NCBI GenBank assembly: GCA_003135575.1
Contig: PLCG01000116.1
Coordinates: 1 to 8,492, forward strand
Reading direction: 5' to 3'
Length of the DNA: 8,492 nucleotides
Source of the DNA: Nitrososphaerota archaeon
GTDB taxonomy: Archaea > Thermoproteota > Nitrososphaeria > Nitrososphaerales > Gagatemarchaeaceae
In this document: one piece after another, positions 1-5,697 of the stretch
Numbering within the stretch: position 1 is the stretch's first letter
Layout: each line of letters opens with the position of its first letter
Notes under the pieces: generated by a model
The model's database searches: none
Told to the model about the DNA's origin: nothing
What the model saw: the letters and a program-made list of their open reading frames with translations, nothing else
Made by a program: the position numbers and the translations under genes

Positions 1-1
1 G

Positions 2-2212
2 TTCTCTACCTCGGTGGCCTCGAACTCGCTCGTCATCGTGGTGACCGCGAAGAATGTCACGACGCCCGCAGTCCAGCACTACATCAACAGCCTAGTCGCC
101 CAGGTAAAAGCCTACAGGAACCTCACGGGGGTCCAGAGCGTCACCAGCATCTACTCGATTCTATATCCAATCCTGAATGGCACCGGCGGCGGGCACAAGG
201 CCCTCAACCAGTCGCAGTTAGAGGCCCTCGCAGGCGGGGTCGTATGGAAGCCATCTCGATACTCGCTCGGTCCGCAGATTAATTCGTTGATATCATCGTT
301 CGTGTCGCCGAACGCCAACACCACGCTGATCTCGATAAGCGAGAGCGCGTCCGCTCCTACGACCAATGTGAAGGCGCTCCGCTCCCTAATCGCTGTGAAC
401 GAGAACGTGGCCGGCGTCCAGCCTCCTGTCTCGTCGGTCCAGGTGACGGGCGGTGACGCAGTCTCCAGCGACATCAGCAGTTCCACCACCGCTGACCTAG
501 GGCTCATCCTTCCGGTTACTATCGCCCTGTTGATAGTCGCCACCGGCCTGTTCTTCAGGTCGGTCGTCACGCCCTTCGTGACGCTGGGCGGCATCGGCAT
601 CGCGCTCGGGATCTCGCAGGTCTTCATCGTGCTGGCAGGCCTCTACATCGCGAAGGTGGACTTCACCATCCCCACAATCCTGCTCACCATCGTCATCGGC
701 GTCGGGACAGACTATAGCGTCTTCATCATCTCCCGATACAGGGAGGAGCGCGTACGGGGGCTCGCGGCGCGAGAGGCGATCGTCAAATCGGTCACCTGGG
801 CCGGCGAGAGCATCGCCACCAGCGGAGCCACGGTGATCATCTCGTTCCTCTCCCTCACTTTCACCTCGGTCGTGTTCCTCAAGACGATGGGGGTGGTGGT
901 CGGGCTCGGGGTCCTGGTGGCCCTCGCGGTCGCCCTCACCCTAGTGCCGTCCGTCATCGCAATGATCTCCGAGATCATGTTCTGGCCGACTTCGGGGAGG
1001 CGCTTCGCAGACCACTCGAAGGAAGTCCTCTCGAAGCTGCAGAAGAGGACCGGCTACTTCTCCAGGAGCGGAGCATTCTCGGTGAAGCACGCGAAGGGCC
1101 TCATCCTCCTCGCCGTGCTGGTCTCGGCCCCCGCCCTCTACGTGTACGCGGGCACGAGCCCGACTTACAATTTCATTGCCGGGGCTCCGAGCACCCTCGA
1201 GTCCGTGAGCGCCTCGAACCACCTTACGGCAGCGTTCGGGGGAGGGAGGCTGAGCCCGTCATACGTGGTGGTCTCGTTCGCCCAGCCGCTCTGGAACGGG
1301 TCGGCGTTCAACTCGAGCGAGATGGGCCTCCTCCAGAACATGTCCAACTATCTCGGCTCGAACCCCGACATCGCGAACGTCACGGGCCCGACGATGCCCT
1401 ACGGGCGCCCAGTCGCGTACACGTCCGCTGACGCGCAGACCAAAGCGGCAATCCTCCAGAGCATTGGGAAGGACAACAGGACCGCGCTCCTGACCTTCCG
1501 CTTCAAGATAGACCCGTTCGCGACCAAGGCCCTCGACGACGCGCAGGCGATGAGGACATACCTCCACGCCAACTTCGACGCCAAGCCGGGCGTCGTCCAG
1601 CTCCTGATGGGAGGCGCCTCAGGCGGGATAATCGACACGCGGAGCGTGTTCGTGAGCCAGTTCAACCTCGTCGTCCCCCTCGTCGTCGTCGGCGTCGCGC
1701 TGATCCTCTTCATCGTGCTCGACTCCTTGGTCCTTCCCATCTTCGCGGTCATCTCCGTCCTGATGAGCATCATCTGGACCTTGGCTCTAACGGAGATCGT
1801 CTTCAAGGCATACTACAACTACGACCTGCTCTTCATCACGCCCCTCTTCCTCTTCGTCACCCTCCTCGGGCTGGGCATGGACTACAACATCTTCATTCTC
1901 ACAAGGGTCCGCGAGGAGGGCCGCAAGGGCGGCGATAGGAACCAGGCCGTGATCAGGGCGATCGAGAACACCGGAGGGATCATCACCGCCGCCGCGATAA
2001 TCCTAGCGGGGTCCCTTGGCGCACTGATGCTATCCAGCGACCTGCTGCTCAAGCAGATCGGATTCGCCTTTGCGTTCTCGATCCTGGTCGACGCGCTCTT
2101 CGTCCGCACCTATCTGGTGCCCGCAGTCATGTCCTTCCTCGGCAAGTGGAACTGGTATAACCCGGTCTCGATCTTGAAGAGGTCCAGGGAGCTCTATCGC
2201 GAAGAGGCCTGA
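2..2212 (+). CDS. MMPL/RND-family membrane transporter (5'-partial)
   Basis: The protein belongs to the MMPL branch of RND transporters, which export lipids or other hydrophobic compounds using the proton gradient; the substrate here is unknown. The reading frame is open to the left edge. Counting from the GTG at 14, residues 1-155 form an extracytoplasmic domain, followed by membrane segments near 162-181, 186-212, 217-241, 264-288, 291-315 and 361-380. A second outside domain (about 385-545) is followed by segments near 549-572, 574-597, 606-631, 653-675 and 681-705. The twin repeats carry the family Asp-Tyr pair in GVGTDYS (D233/Y234) and GLGMDYN (D623/Y624), each followed by an R-x-R-E-E loop; in MmpL3 the equivalent pairs relay protons. 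Only 11 membrane segments are visible. The usual first one is missing, so the true start lies upstream of the window and the GTG at 14 is not the start. It ends convergently, 11 nt from the next gene. Confidence 0.93.
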   Translation, partial: FSTSVASNSLVIVVTAKNVTTPAVQHYINSLVAQVKAYRNLTGVQSVTSIYSILYPILNGTGGGHKALNQSQLEALAGGVVWKPSRYSLGPQINSLISSFVSPNANTTLISISESASAPTTNVKALRSLIAVNENVAGVQPPVSSVQVTGGDAVSSDISSSTTADLGLILPVTIALLIVATGLFFRSVVTPFVTLGGIGIALGISQVFIVLAGLYIAKVDFTIPTILLTIVIGVGTDYSVFIISRYREERVRGLAAREAIVKSVTWAGESIATSGATVIISFLSLTFTSVVFLKTMGVVVGLGVLVALAVALTLVPSVIAMISEIMFWPTSGRRFADHSKEVLSKLQKRTGYFSRSGAFSVKHAKGLILLAVLVSAPALYVYAGTSPTYNFIAGAPSTLESVSASNHLTAAFGGGRLSPSYVVVSFAQPLWNGSAFNSSEMGLLQNMSNYLGSNPDIANVTGPTMPYGRPVAYTSADAQTKAAILQSIGKDNRTALLTFRFKIDPFATKALDDAQAMRTYLHANFDAKPGVVQLLMGGASGGIIDTRSVFVSQFNLVVPLVVVGVALILFIVLDSLVLPIFAVISVLMSIIWTLALTEIVFKAYYNYDLLFITPLFLFVTLLGLGMDYNIFILTRVREEGRKGGDRNQAVIRAIENTGGIITAAAIILAGSLGALMLSSDLLLKQIGFAFAFSILVDALFVRTYLVPAVMSFLGKWNWYNPVSILKRSRELYREEA

Positions 2213-2223
2213 TGCCTCACCCG

Positions 2224-2655
2224 CTAGGCTGCCCGCATCTTCGACATGTACGCGGATGCTGACGCTGTCAAGAGGAGCGCAAGGGTAAGGGACTGGACGA
2301 CGATGTTGAACGGAATCAGCGCGATTCCAGGACCTAGCAAAGTATTGAGTGCGCCCACTTGGCCGGTCAGCGCCCCATCTAGGACGGCATAGATCAGGTC
2401 GACAAGTCCGAAAGTGACCCATGCAACCGCCAATCCGTAGCGCCTTGGCCCTGGCTTGCCGAGCAGAAACCATACAGGGATCGCGAGGAGCGCCACTAGA
2501 GCATCGCCGACTCCAAAGAGCGCCGCAGAGGGAGCCAGAGCGCCACTCCGTATCCCAGCGAATAGGACCAGCCCAGCGAATCGTGTGACCTCGATCAATG
2601 CGAAGACCCTCGCGTACCGCAGGGCCTTTGGGACCGCTTCTTTGCTTGTATTCAT
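2224..2655 (-). CDS. Four-helix integral membrane protein, function unknown
   Basis: I do not recognise a named family. The 143-residue product is strongly hydrophobic, with four likely membrane helices near residues 16-35, 46-66, 73-93 and 108-133. A short basic N-terminus (MNTSKEAVPKALRYAR) and a KPGPRRY loop between helices 2 and 3 suggest a cytoplasmic N-terminus by the positive-inside rule. Acidic residues sit in or beside the helices (E22, D51, D86). The start is ATG at 2655. A TATA-like box centred near 2682 lies about 27 nt upstream and no Shine-Dalgarno sequence precedes the ATG, so the message is probably leaderless. The gene diverges from an HxlR-family regulator across 57 nt, which makes it the obvious candidate for control by that regulator (inference from layout). 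Its 3' end faces the transporter gene 11 nt away. Confidence 0.8.
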   Translation of the reverse strand: MNTSKEAVPKALRYARVFALIEVTRFAGLVLFAGIRSGALAPSAALFGVGDALVALLAIPVWFLLGKPGPRRYGLAVAWVTFGLVDLIYAVLDGALTGQVGALNTLLGPGIALIPFNIVVQSLTLALLLTASASAYMSKMRAA

Positions 2656-2672
2656 ATATCAAATATACAAAA

Positions 2673-2691
2673 GGAAGTGATATAAGCTTCC
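2673..2691. promoter_or_regulatory. Shared bidirectional TATA-like element with flanking inverted repeat
   Basis: The 19-nt segment GGAAG-TGATATAAG-CTTCC has a 5-bp inverted repeat around an A/T-rich core. The core centre (about 2682) is about 27 nt from the minus-strand ATG (2655) and 31 nt from the plus-strand TTG (2713). That is the archaeal TATA-to-start spacing expected for leaderless mRNA in both directions. The GGAAG arms place a purine-rich, BRE-like stretch upstream of the box on each strand. The inverted repeat could also be the operator of the HxlR-type regulator, which would then control both genes (inference). Confidence 0.6.
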
Positions 2692-2712
2692 GCTAACAAA
2701 CTTGAAAGCGCC

Positions 2713-3156
2713 TTGTTACAAGAGGGTGAGAACTTCCTAAAGTCACTGGACGGCTACGAGAACCTGCGGGCCTGCACGATAGCGACCGGATTCAAGATCC
2801 TCGGCAAACGGTGGACCATCGAGATAGTCCGGCAGATCTTCCTCGGTGACGCCAAGTTCAACGAGCTCCTCAAGAACACGATGGGCATCAACCCGAGGAT
2901 GCTCTCTCTGCGCTTGAAGGAGTTGGAGCATCATGGGCTCGTCGAGAGGAAGGTCATAGGTGGCACGCCGGTCAACATCACCTATTCATTGACTGGTCCT
3001 GGGAGGGAGATAATCCCCGTCATGTATTCGATGTCCAAGTTCACCATGAAGAACTTCCCGAAGGAGGTCTTCAACGACGGAAAGAGCAGGACGCCGGAGC
3101 AACTTACGAATGAGCTGGTCAGGGCATCGAGCCGTGGCCGGTACTCGTTCCCCTAG
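2713..3156 (+). CDS. HxlR-family winged-helix transcriptional regulator
   Basis: This is a DNA-binding regulator of the HxlR (MarR-like winged helix) family, 147 residues against a usual 100-150. The hallmark order is present: Cys21, then FKILGKRWTIEIV (27-39), the F-N-E-L-L segment (49-53), the recognition-helix region GINPRMLSLRLKELEHHGLV (58-77), and the wing ending in P-V-N-I-T-Y-S-L-T-G-P-G (86-97). A cysteine ahead of the first helix is used for redox sensing in some relatives (YodB, HypR). Whether Cys21 does so here is unknown. The start is TTG at 2713. No in-frame ATG or GTG exists upstream before the stop at 2683-2685, and the TATA-like box lies about 30 nt upstream, which fits a leaderless transcript. 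The stop overlaps that of the convergent neighbour within a CTAG at 3153-3156. The likely targets are itself and the divergent membrane-protein gene. Confidence 0.9.
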   Translation: MLQEGENFLKSLDGYENLRACTIATGFKILGKRWTIEIVRQIFLGDAKFNELLKNTMGINPRMLSLRLKELEHHGLVERKVIGGTPVNITYSLTGPGREIIPVMYSMSKFTMKNFPKEVFNDGKSRTPEQLTNELVRASSRGRYSFP

Positions 3157-3908
3157 GCGATGGGTGTTGCCTTGGGTTGCCCCGCCTCGACTCCGGGGCG
3201 GAACTCCTTCAGCAGCCTCTCGCAGACGGTGCATATCGAGATCTCCTTCGGAAAGTCCCTGAACTTCACCGAGCGCAGCTTCCAGACGGGCCTGTGCTTG
3301 CTTGCGGCCAGCCTCGCCTTCTCGCGCGCCTCTAGCTGCAGGTCGTAATAGAAGAGCCCCGCCTCCTTGATGTAGTCGATGCCGTCCACCAGCTTGAGCC
3401 CGCTGAGCCTCGCGATGTAGCCGAGCCTCTGGTACTCCACGTCGTGGAGGTCTTGCTCCCTCTTGAGCTTGCGGCTCGTCGTCTTCTCAAAGTCGTTGAG
3501 CCTCGACGCGATGGACGCCCTCTGGGACTCGTCCACCGGAGTCCCGCTCATCTTTATTGGCGCGCCCTTCCTCACCGCGAACGAGACCTCGTCGAGCTCC
3601 CTGACCGTGTTGCGACCCTCGTCGGTCAGCAGGCTGAGGAACTGCATCGACTTGAACTGGTCGGCGTTCTGGAGGACGAACGCGAGGTCGAACTCCTTGA
3701 AGGCCTCGGGTACGACTTCCCTCCACTTTGCCGCGTTCGTCTGGAGCGCATCCTTAGCAGCCTTGGTCGCAGCTATTTCCTTGGAGATCTTCGCCTCGTC
3801 CTCGGTGTCGCCGCTCAGCGCGGAGCCAATCTCGCTCGATGTCCTCCCGCAGAGCCAGCACGTGGCGTCATCGGGCTGCGTCGCTTCGGCGGCTGCTTCC
3901 TTCGGCAT
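3153..3908 (-). CDS. Zinc-ribbon-like protein with two CxxC pairs, function unknown
   Basis: I do not recognise a named family. From ATG at 3908 the product is 251 residues, soluble and rich in charged helices. It has one CxxC pair near each end, CWLCGR (C17/C20) and CTVCER (C226/C229). The two pairs could form one split four-cysteine metal site that brings the termini together (inference). Between them lies a mostly helical region, including a highly charged stretch (about 135-175) that could be coiled coil. The frame stays open up to an ATG at 3977, with another at 3932. I prefer 3908 because the TATA-like box centred near 3940 lies 32 nt upstream, and because longer forms would overlap that promoter or the divergent gene. 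The gene shares its promoter gap with the MoaD-like/propeller pair, so a joint role is possible. Its 3' end overlaps the HxlR-type gene by 4 nt. Confidence 0.72.
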   Translation of the reverse strand: MPKEAAAEATQPDDATCWLCGRTSSEIGSALSGDTEDEAKISKEIAATKAAKDALQTNAAKWREVVPEAFKEFDLAFVLQNADQFKSMQFLSLLTDEGRNTVRELDEVSFAVRKGAPIKMSGTPVDESQRASIASRLNDFEKTTSRKLKREQDLHDVEYQRLGYIARLSGLKLVDGIDYIKEAGLFYYDLQLEAREKARLAASKHRPVWKLRSVKFRDFPKEISICTVCERLLKEFRPGVEAGQPKATPIA

Positions 3909-3934
3909 AGAATCCTTCAGGCCGCAATACATGG

Positions 3935-3944
3935 TGAAATAAGC
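3935..3944. promoter_or_regulatory. Shared bidirectional TATA-like element
   Basis: TGAAATAAGC lies centrally between divergent starts. Its centre is about 32 nt from the minus-strand ATG (3908) and 30 nt from the plus-strand TTG (3970). It differs by one base from TGATATAAGC at 2678-2687. Both copies begin exactly 35 nt before a plus-strand TTG start. The spacing fits an archaeal TATA box for leaderless transcription, possibly in both directions. Confidence 0.55.
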
Positions 3945-3969
3945 GTTGAATCCTGCCTCCGGGAGGCTG

Positions 3970-4287
3970 TTGACCATCAGGATACACGTGGCTGGCTACC
4001 TGAAGGACTACACCGGCCGGTCGGTGGACCTGGAGATCAAGTCGGCTGTCGACATCCTGGACGTGGTCAACCAGCTCGACGCGCGCCACCCCGGCATCAA
4101 GGACAGGGTCCTCGACGAGCACGAAAAGACCCGCGTCTACGTCAACATCTTCGTCAACGAGGAGAACATCAGGGACCTCGGCGGGGAGTCCACGAAGGCG
4201 AAGGATGGAGACGTTATCTACATCCTGCCCTCGGTAGCTGGAGGGAAAGACGGGATGTCTGGAGATTGGGAGGGCGCGACCAGTTGA
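3970..4287 (+). CDS. MoaD/ThiS-family (SAMP-like) beta-grasp protein
   Basis: This is a small ubiquitin-fold protein of the MoaD/ThiS/SAMP type. Family members have their C-terminal Gly-Gly adenylated by an E1-like enzyme and then carry sulfur (molybdopterin, thiamine, tRNA thiolation) or are attached to lysines of target proteins. Visible features are the first strand TIRIHVAGYLKDYTG (2-16), a helix DILDVVNQLDARHPGI (28-43), the strand RVYVNIFVNEENI (55-67), and the closing strand and tail DGDVIYILPSVAGG (79-92). The family diglycine (G91/G92) is not terminal here: 13 residues, KDGMSGDWEGATS, follow. I chose TTG at 3970 because it starts at strand 1 and lies about 30 nt from the TATA-like box. 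GGGAGG at 3961-3966 is too close to be a normal Shine-Dalgarno for it. TTG at 3946 would add 8 residues. The stop overlaps a possible TTG start of the next gene, so the two are co-expressed. No molybdopterin or thiamine genes are in the window. Confidence 0.85.
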   Translation: MTIRIHVAGYLKDYTGRSVDLEIKSAVDILDVVNQLDARHPGIKDRVLDEHEKTRVYVNIFVNEENIRDLGGESTKAKDGDVIYILPSVAGGKDGMSGDWEGATS

Positions 4288-4298
4288 AGCCCCGGAGC

Positions 4299-5363
4299 AT
4301 GGTCATGCTAGGCACGAAGAAGGGGATATTCGTCTTCGAGTCGGCTGACGGAAGGAGGACGTGGAAGTCGTCCGGGCCTCACTTCAAGGGCACCGCCATC
4401 TATCACGCGACGTTCGACCCCAGGACCAAGACGATGTTCGCTGCCGTTGACAATTTCATCAAGGGCCCCACGATCGCGAAGAGCCGCGATCTGGGGAAGA
4501 CCTGGAAGGAGGGAAAGAAGCCCCCGAGGTTCCCGAAGGGCTCCGACTGGACCGCGAAGCAGGTCTGGCACATAGAGCCCAGCGTCGAGGACGAGCCAGG
4601 CGTGCTCTACGCCGGGCTGGACCCGGCGGGGCTCTTCAGGAGCGAAGACGACGGAGAGACCTGGTCCTTGAACCAGGGCCTCTACAACCAGGAGACAAGG
4701 CCCAAATGGAACCCTGGGGCAGGGGGCATGTGCCTGCACTCGATCCTTGTGGACCCGAGAGACCCTCGGACGATGCACATAGCGATCTCCGCCGTGGGGA
4801 TCCTGAAGACGAAGGACGGCGGAAAGACTTGGGCCTTCAAGAACAAGAACCTGCTAGCCGAGTTCATGCCGAACAAGTATCCGGAGTACGGGCAGTGCCC
4901 GCACCACATTGTGAGGAACCCCTCGCGCCCCAACGTGATCTACCAGCAGAACCACTGCGGCGAGTACAGGAGCGACGACAACGGTGAGACCTGGAAGGAG
5001 ATGGTGAGCAACCTGCCTTCGCGCTTCGGCTTCCCGATAGCCGTTGACTACAACGATCCAAAGAGGGTCTACGTCGCCCCGGAGGTCTCGGGCGCGGAGC
5101 GCCTCCCGCCCGATGGCCGGTTCTTGGTGTGGGGCTCTGAGGACGAAGGAAAGAGCTGGTCGGCCATGGGCAACGGCCTGCCGAAAAGGTCGTTCTACAA
5201 CGTCTATCGGGAAGGCATGGACACGGACGAAGAGGACCCTTCCGGCGTCTACGTGGGGACGGGCACGGGCCAGCTCTTCTTCAGCAGGAACGCAGGAGCG
5301 AAGTGGAGCCTCATCGCCGACGGCCTCCCGCCTATCTTTTCGGTCAGCGCAGCCAGCGCCTAG
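4299..5363 (+). CDS. Asp-box (BNR) beta-propeller protein, exo-sialidase/VPS10-like fold
   Basis: The 354-residue product is a predicted beta-propeller with seven Asp-box motifs (S/T-x-D-x-G-x-T-W): residues 15-22 (SADGRRTW), 62-69 (SRDLGKTW), 115-122 (SEDDGETW), 171-178 (TKDGGKTW), 225-232 (SDDNGETW), 280-287 (SEDEGKSW) and 329-336 (SRNAGAKW, degenerate). Asp boxes are structural turns. They occur in sialidases, xyloglucanases and sortilin-type propellers and do not by themselves show enzyme activity. I see no signal peptide and no sialidase FRIP motif, so this is likely a cytoplasmic protein of unknown ligand. Histidines and cysteines cluster at H147, C200-H203 and H219-C220, which could bind metal (inference). 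Start choices are TTG 4284 (overlapping the upstream TGA), ATG 4299 and ATG 4305; GGAG at 4294-4297 is best spaced for 4305. The open frame runs back to 3444, but that part is antisense to the zinc-ribbon-like gene and out of frame with the MoaD-like gene. Confidence 0.87.
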   Translation: MVMLGTKKGIFVFESADGRRTWKSSGPHFKGTAIYHATFDPRTKTMFAAVDNFIKGPTIAKSRDLGKTWKEGKKPPRFPKGSDWTAKQVWHIEPSVEDEPGVLYAGLDPAGLFRSEDDGETWSLNQGLYNQETRPKWNPGAGGMCLHSILVDPRDPRTMHIAISAVGILKTKDGGKTWAFKNKNLLAEFMPNKYPEYGQCPHHIVRNPSRPNVIYQQNHCGEYRSDDNGETWKEMVSNLPSRFGFPIAVDYNDPKRVYVAPEVSGAERLPPDGRFLVWGSEDEGKSWSAMGNGLPKRSFYNVYREGMDTDEEDPSGVYVGTGTGQLFFSRNAGAKWSLIADGLPPIFSVSAASA

Positions 5364-5380
5364 ACGCGCCGCTCCTGACA

Positions 5381-5390
5381 ACATTTATCC
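5381..5390 (+). promoter_or_regulatory. TATA-like box upstream of a structured leader
   Basis: AACATTTATC is A/T-rich within a GC-rich region, 17 nt after the propeller gene ends. A start of transcription about 26-28 nt downstream (near 5411-5415) would give a leader of roughly 65 nt before the ATG at 5477. Transcription could instead read through from the upstream pair. Confidence 0.4.
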
Positions 5391-5416
5391 GTGCACGGCC
5401 TTTTGGAGAAAAAGTT

Positions 5417-5450
5417 GGCGAAGCGACTTGCCAGTTCCTCTCAATAGAGG
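5417..5450 (+). promoter_or_regulatory. Two adjacent hairpins in the 5' leader of the small membrane gene
   Basis: Hairpin 1 pairs GGC (5417-5419) and AAG (5421-5423) with CTT (5427-5429) and GCC (5430-5432), with a bulged G at 5420 and loop CGA. Hairpin 2 pairs CCTCT (5437-5441) with AGAGG (5446-5450) around the loop CAAT. They lie between the TATA-like box and the GGTGA Shine-Dalgarno at 5465-5469. The sequence shows the pairing potential; a regulatory role is inference. Confidence 0.35.
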
Positions 5451-5476
5451 CGTTGATAAGATTGGGTGAAAGTGGC

Positions 5477-5695
5477 ATGCCTCAGGTCGGCGTCCGGAGG
5501 AGCAGGCTGTCCCTTTATTCCAGCGTCGGCATGATGGGCCTTGGGATCATCACTCTCCTGTTCGTGAGCATACTCGTCGGGATGATCCTGACTGCGATAG
5601 GGCTCCTCATGTATTTCTTCTACCGGCGCCTGGAGAGGCGCTCCCAGGCGCGAGCCGCAAGCGGGCCTTCGCCCGGAAGCGGCGCAGTCTCCTAG
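5477..5695 (+). CDS. Small membrane protein, function unknown
   Basis: The product is 72 residues and I recognise no family. A short basic N-terminus (MPQVGVRRSRLSLY) leads into a long hydrophobic run, about residues 18-47, which could be one long or two tightly packed membrane helices. It is followed by a basic cytoplasm-type segment FYRRLERRSQAR and a Gly/Ser/Pro-rich tail. ATG at 5477 is preferred because GGTGA at 5465-5469 lies 7 nt upstream, matching the archaeal 16S 3' end. The same frame is open further upstream (to 5303) but there runs over the end of the propeller gene. TTG at 5462 is an alternative start. Unlike most genes in this window it appears to use a Shine-Dalgarno and a leader rather than leaderless initiation. 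Its stop is 2 nt from the stop of the convergent AIR-synthase-like gene. Confidence 0.66.
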   Translation: MPQVGVRRSRLSLYSSVGMMGLGIITLLFVSILVGMILTAIGLLMYFFYRRLERRSQARAASGPSPGSGAVS

Positions 5696-5697
5696 TC

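Noticed and set aside
2030..2662. 210-codon minus-strand frame crossing the transporter end and the membrane-protein gene
   Set aside because: Its translation is Arg/Cys/Trp/Gly-rich shadow sequence overlapping two better-supported genes.
3909..3977. Longer starts (3977 or 3932) for the zinc-ribbon-like gene
   Set aside because: The start at 3977 would cover the promoter and overlap the divergent MoaD-like start, and the one at 3932 lies only 8 nt from the TATA-like core. ATG 3908 has leaderless spacing. The choice remains an inference.
3444..4298. Plus-strand open frame extending the propeller protein about 285 residues upstream
   Set aside because: It runs antisense to the two-CxxC gene and across the MoaD-like gene in another frame. 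Its translation is Arg/Pro/Leu-rich shadow sequence with no propeller motifs, and the family-like N-terminus begins at MLGTKKGIFVF.
4854..5384. 176-codon minus-strand frame opposite the propeller gene
   Set aside because: The plus strand carries regular Asp-box repeats. The opposite frame is Arg/Ala/Val-rich and without motifs.
5454..5461. TGATAAGA as a promoter for the small membrane gene
   Set aside because: Its centre is only about 20 nt from the ATG at 5477 and no start codon lies at the 28-35 nt distance. A Shine-Dalgarno at 5465-5469 points to a leadered message.
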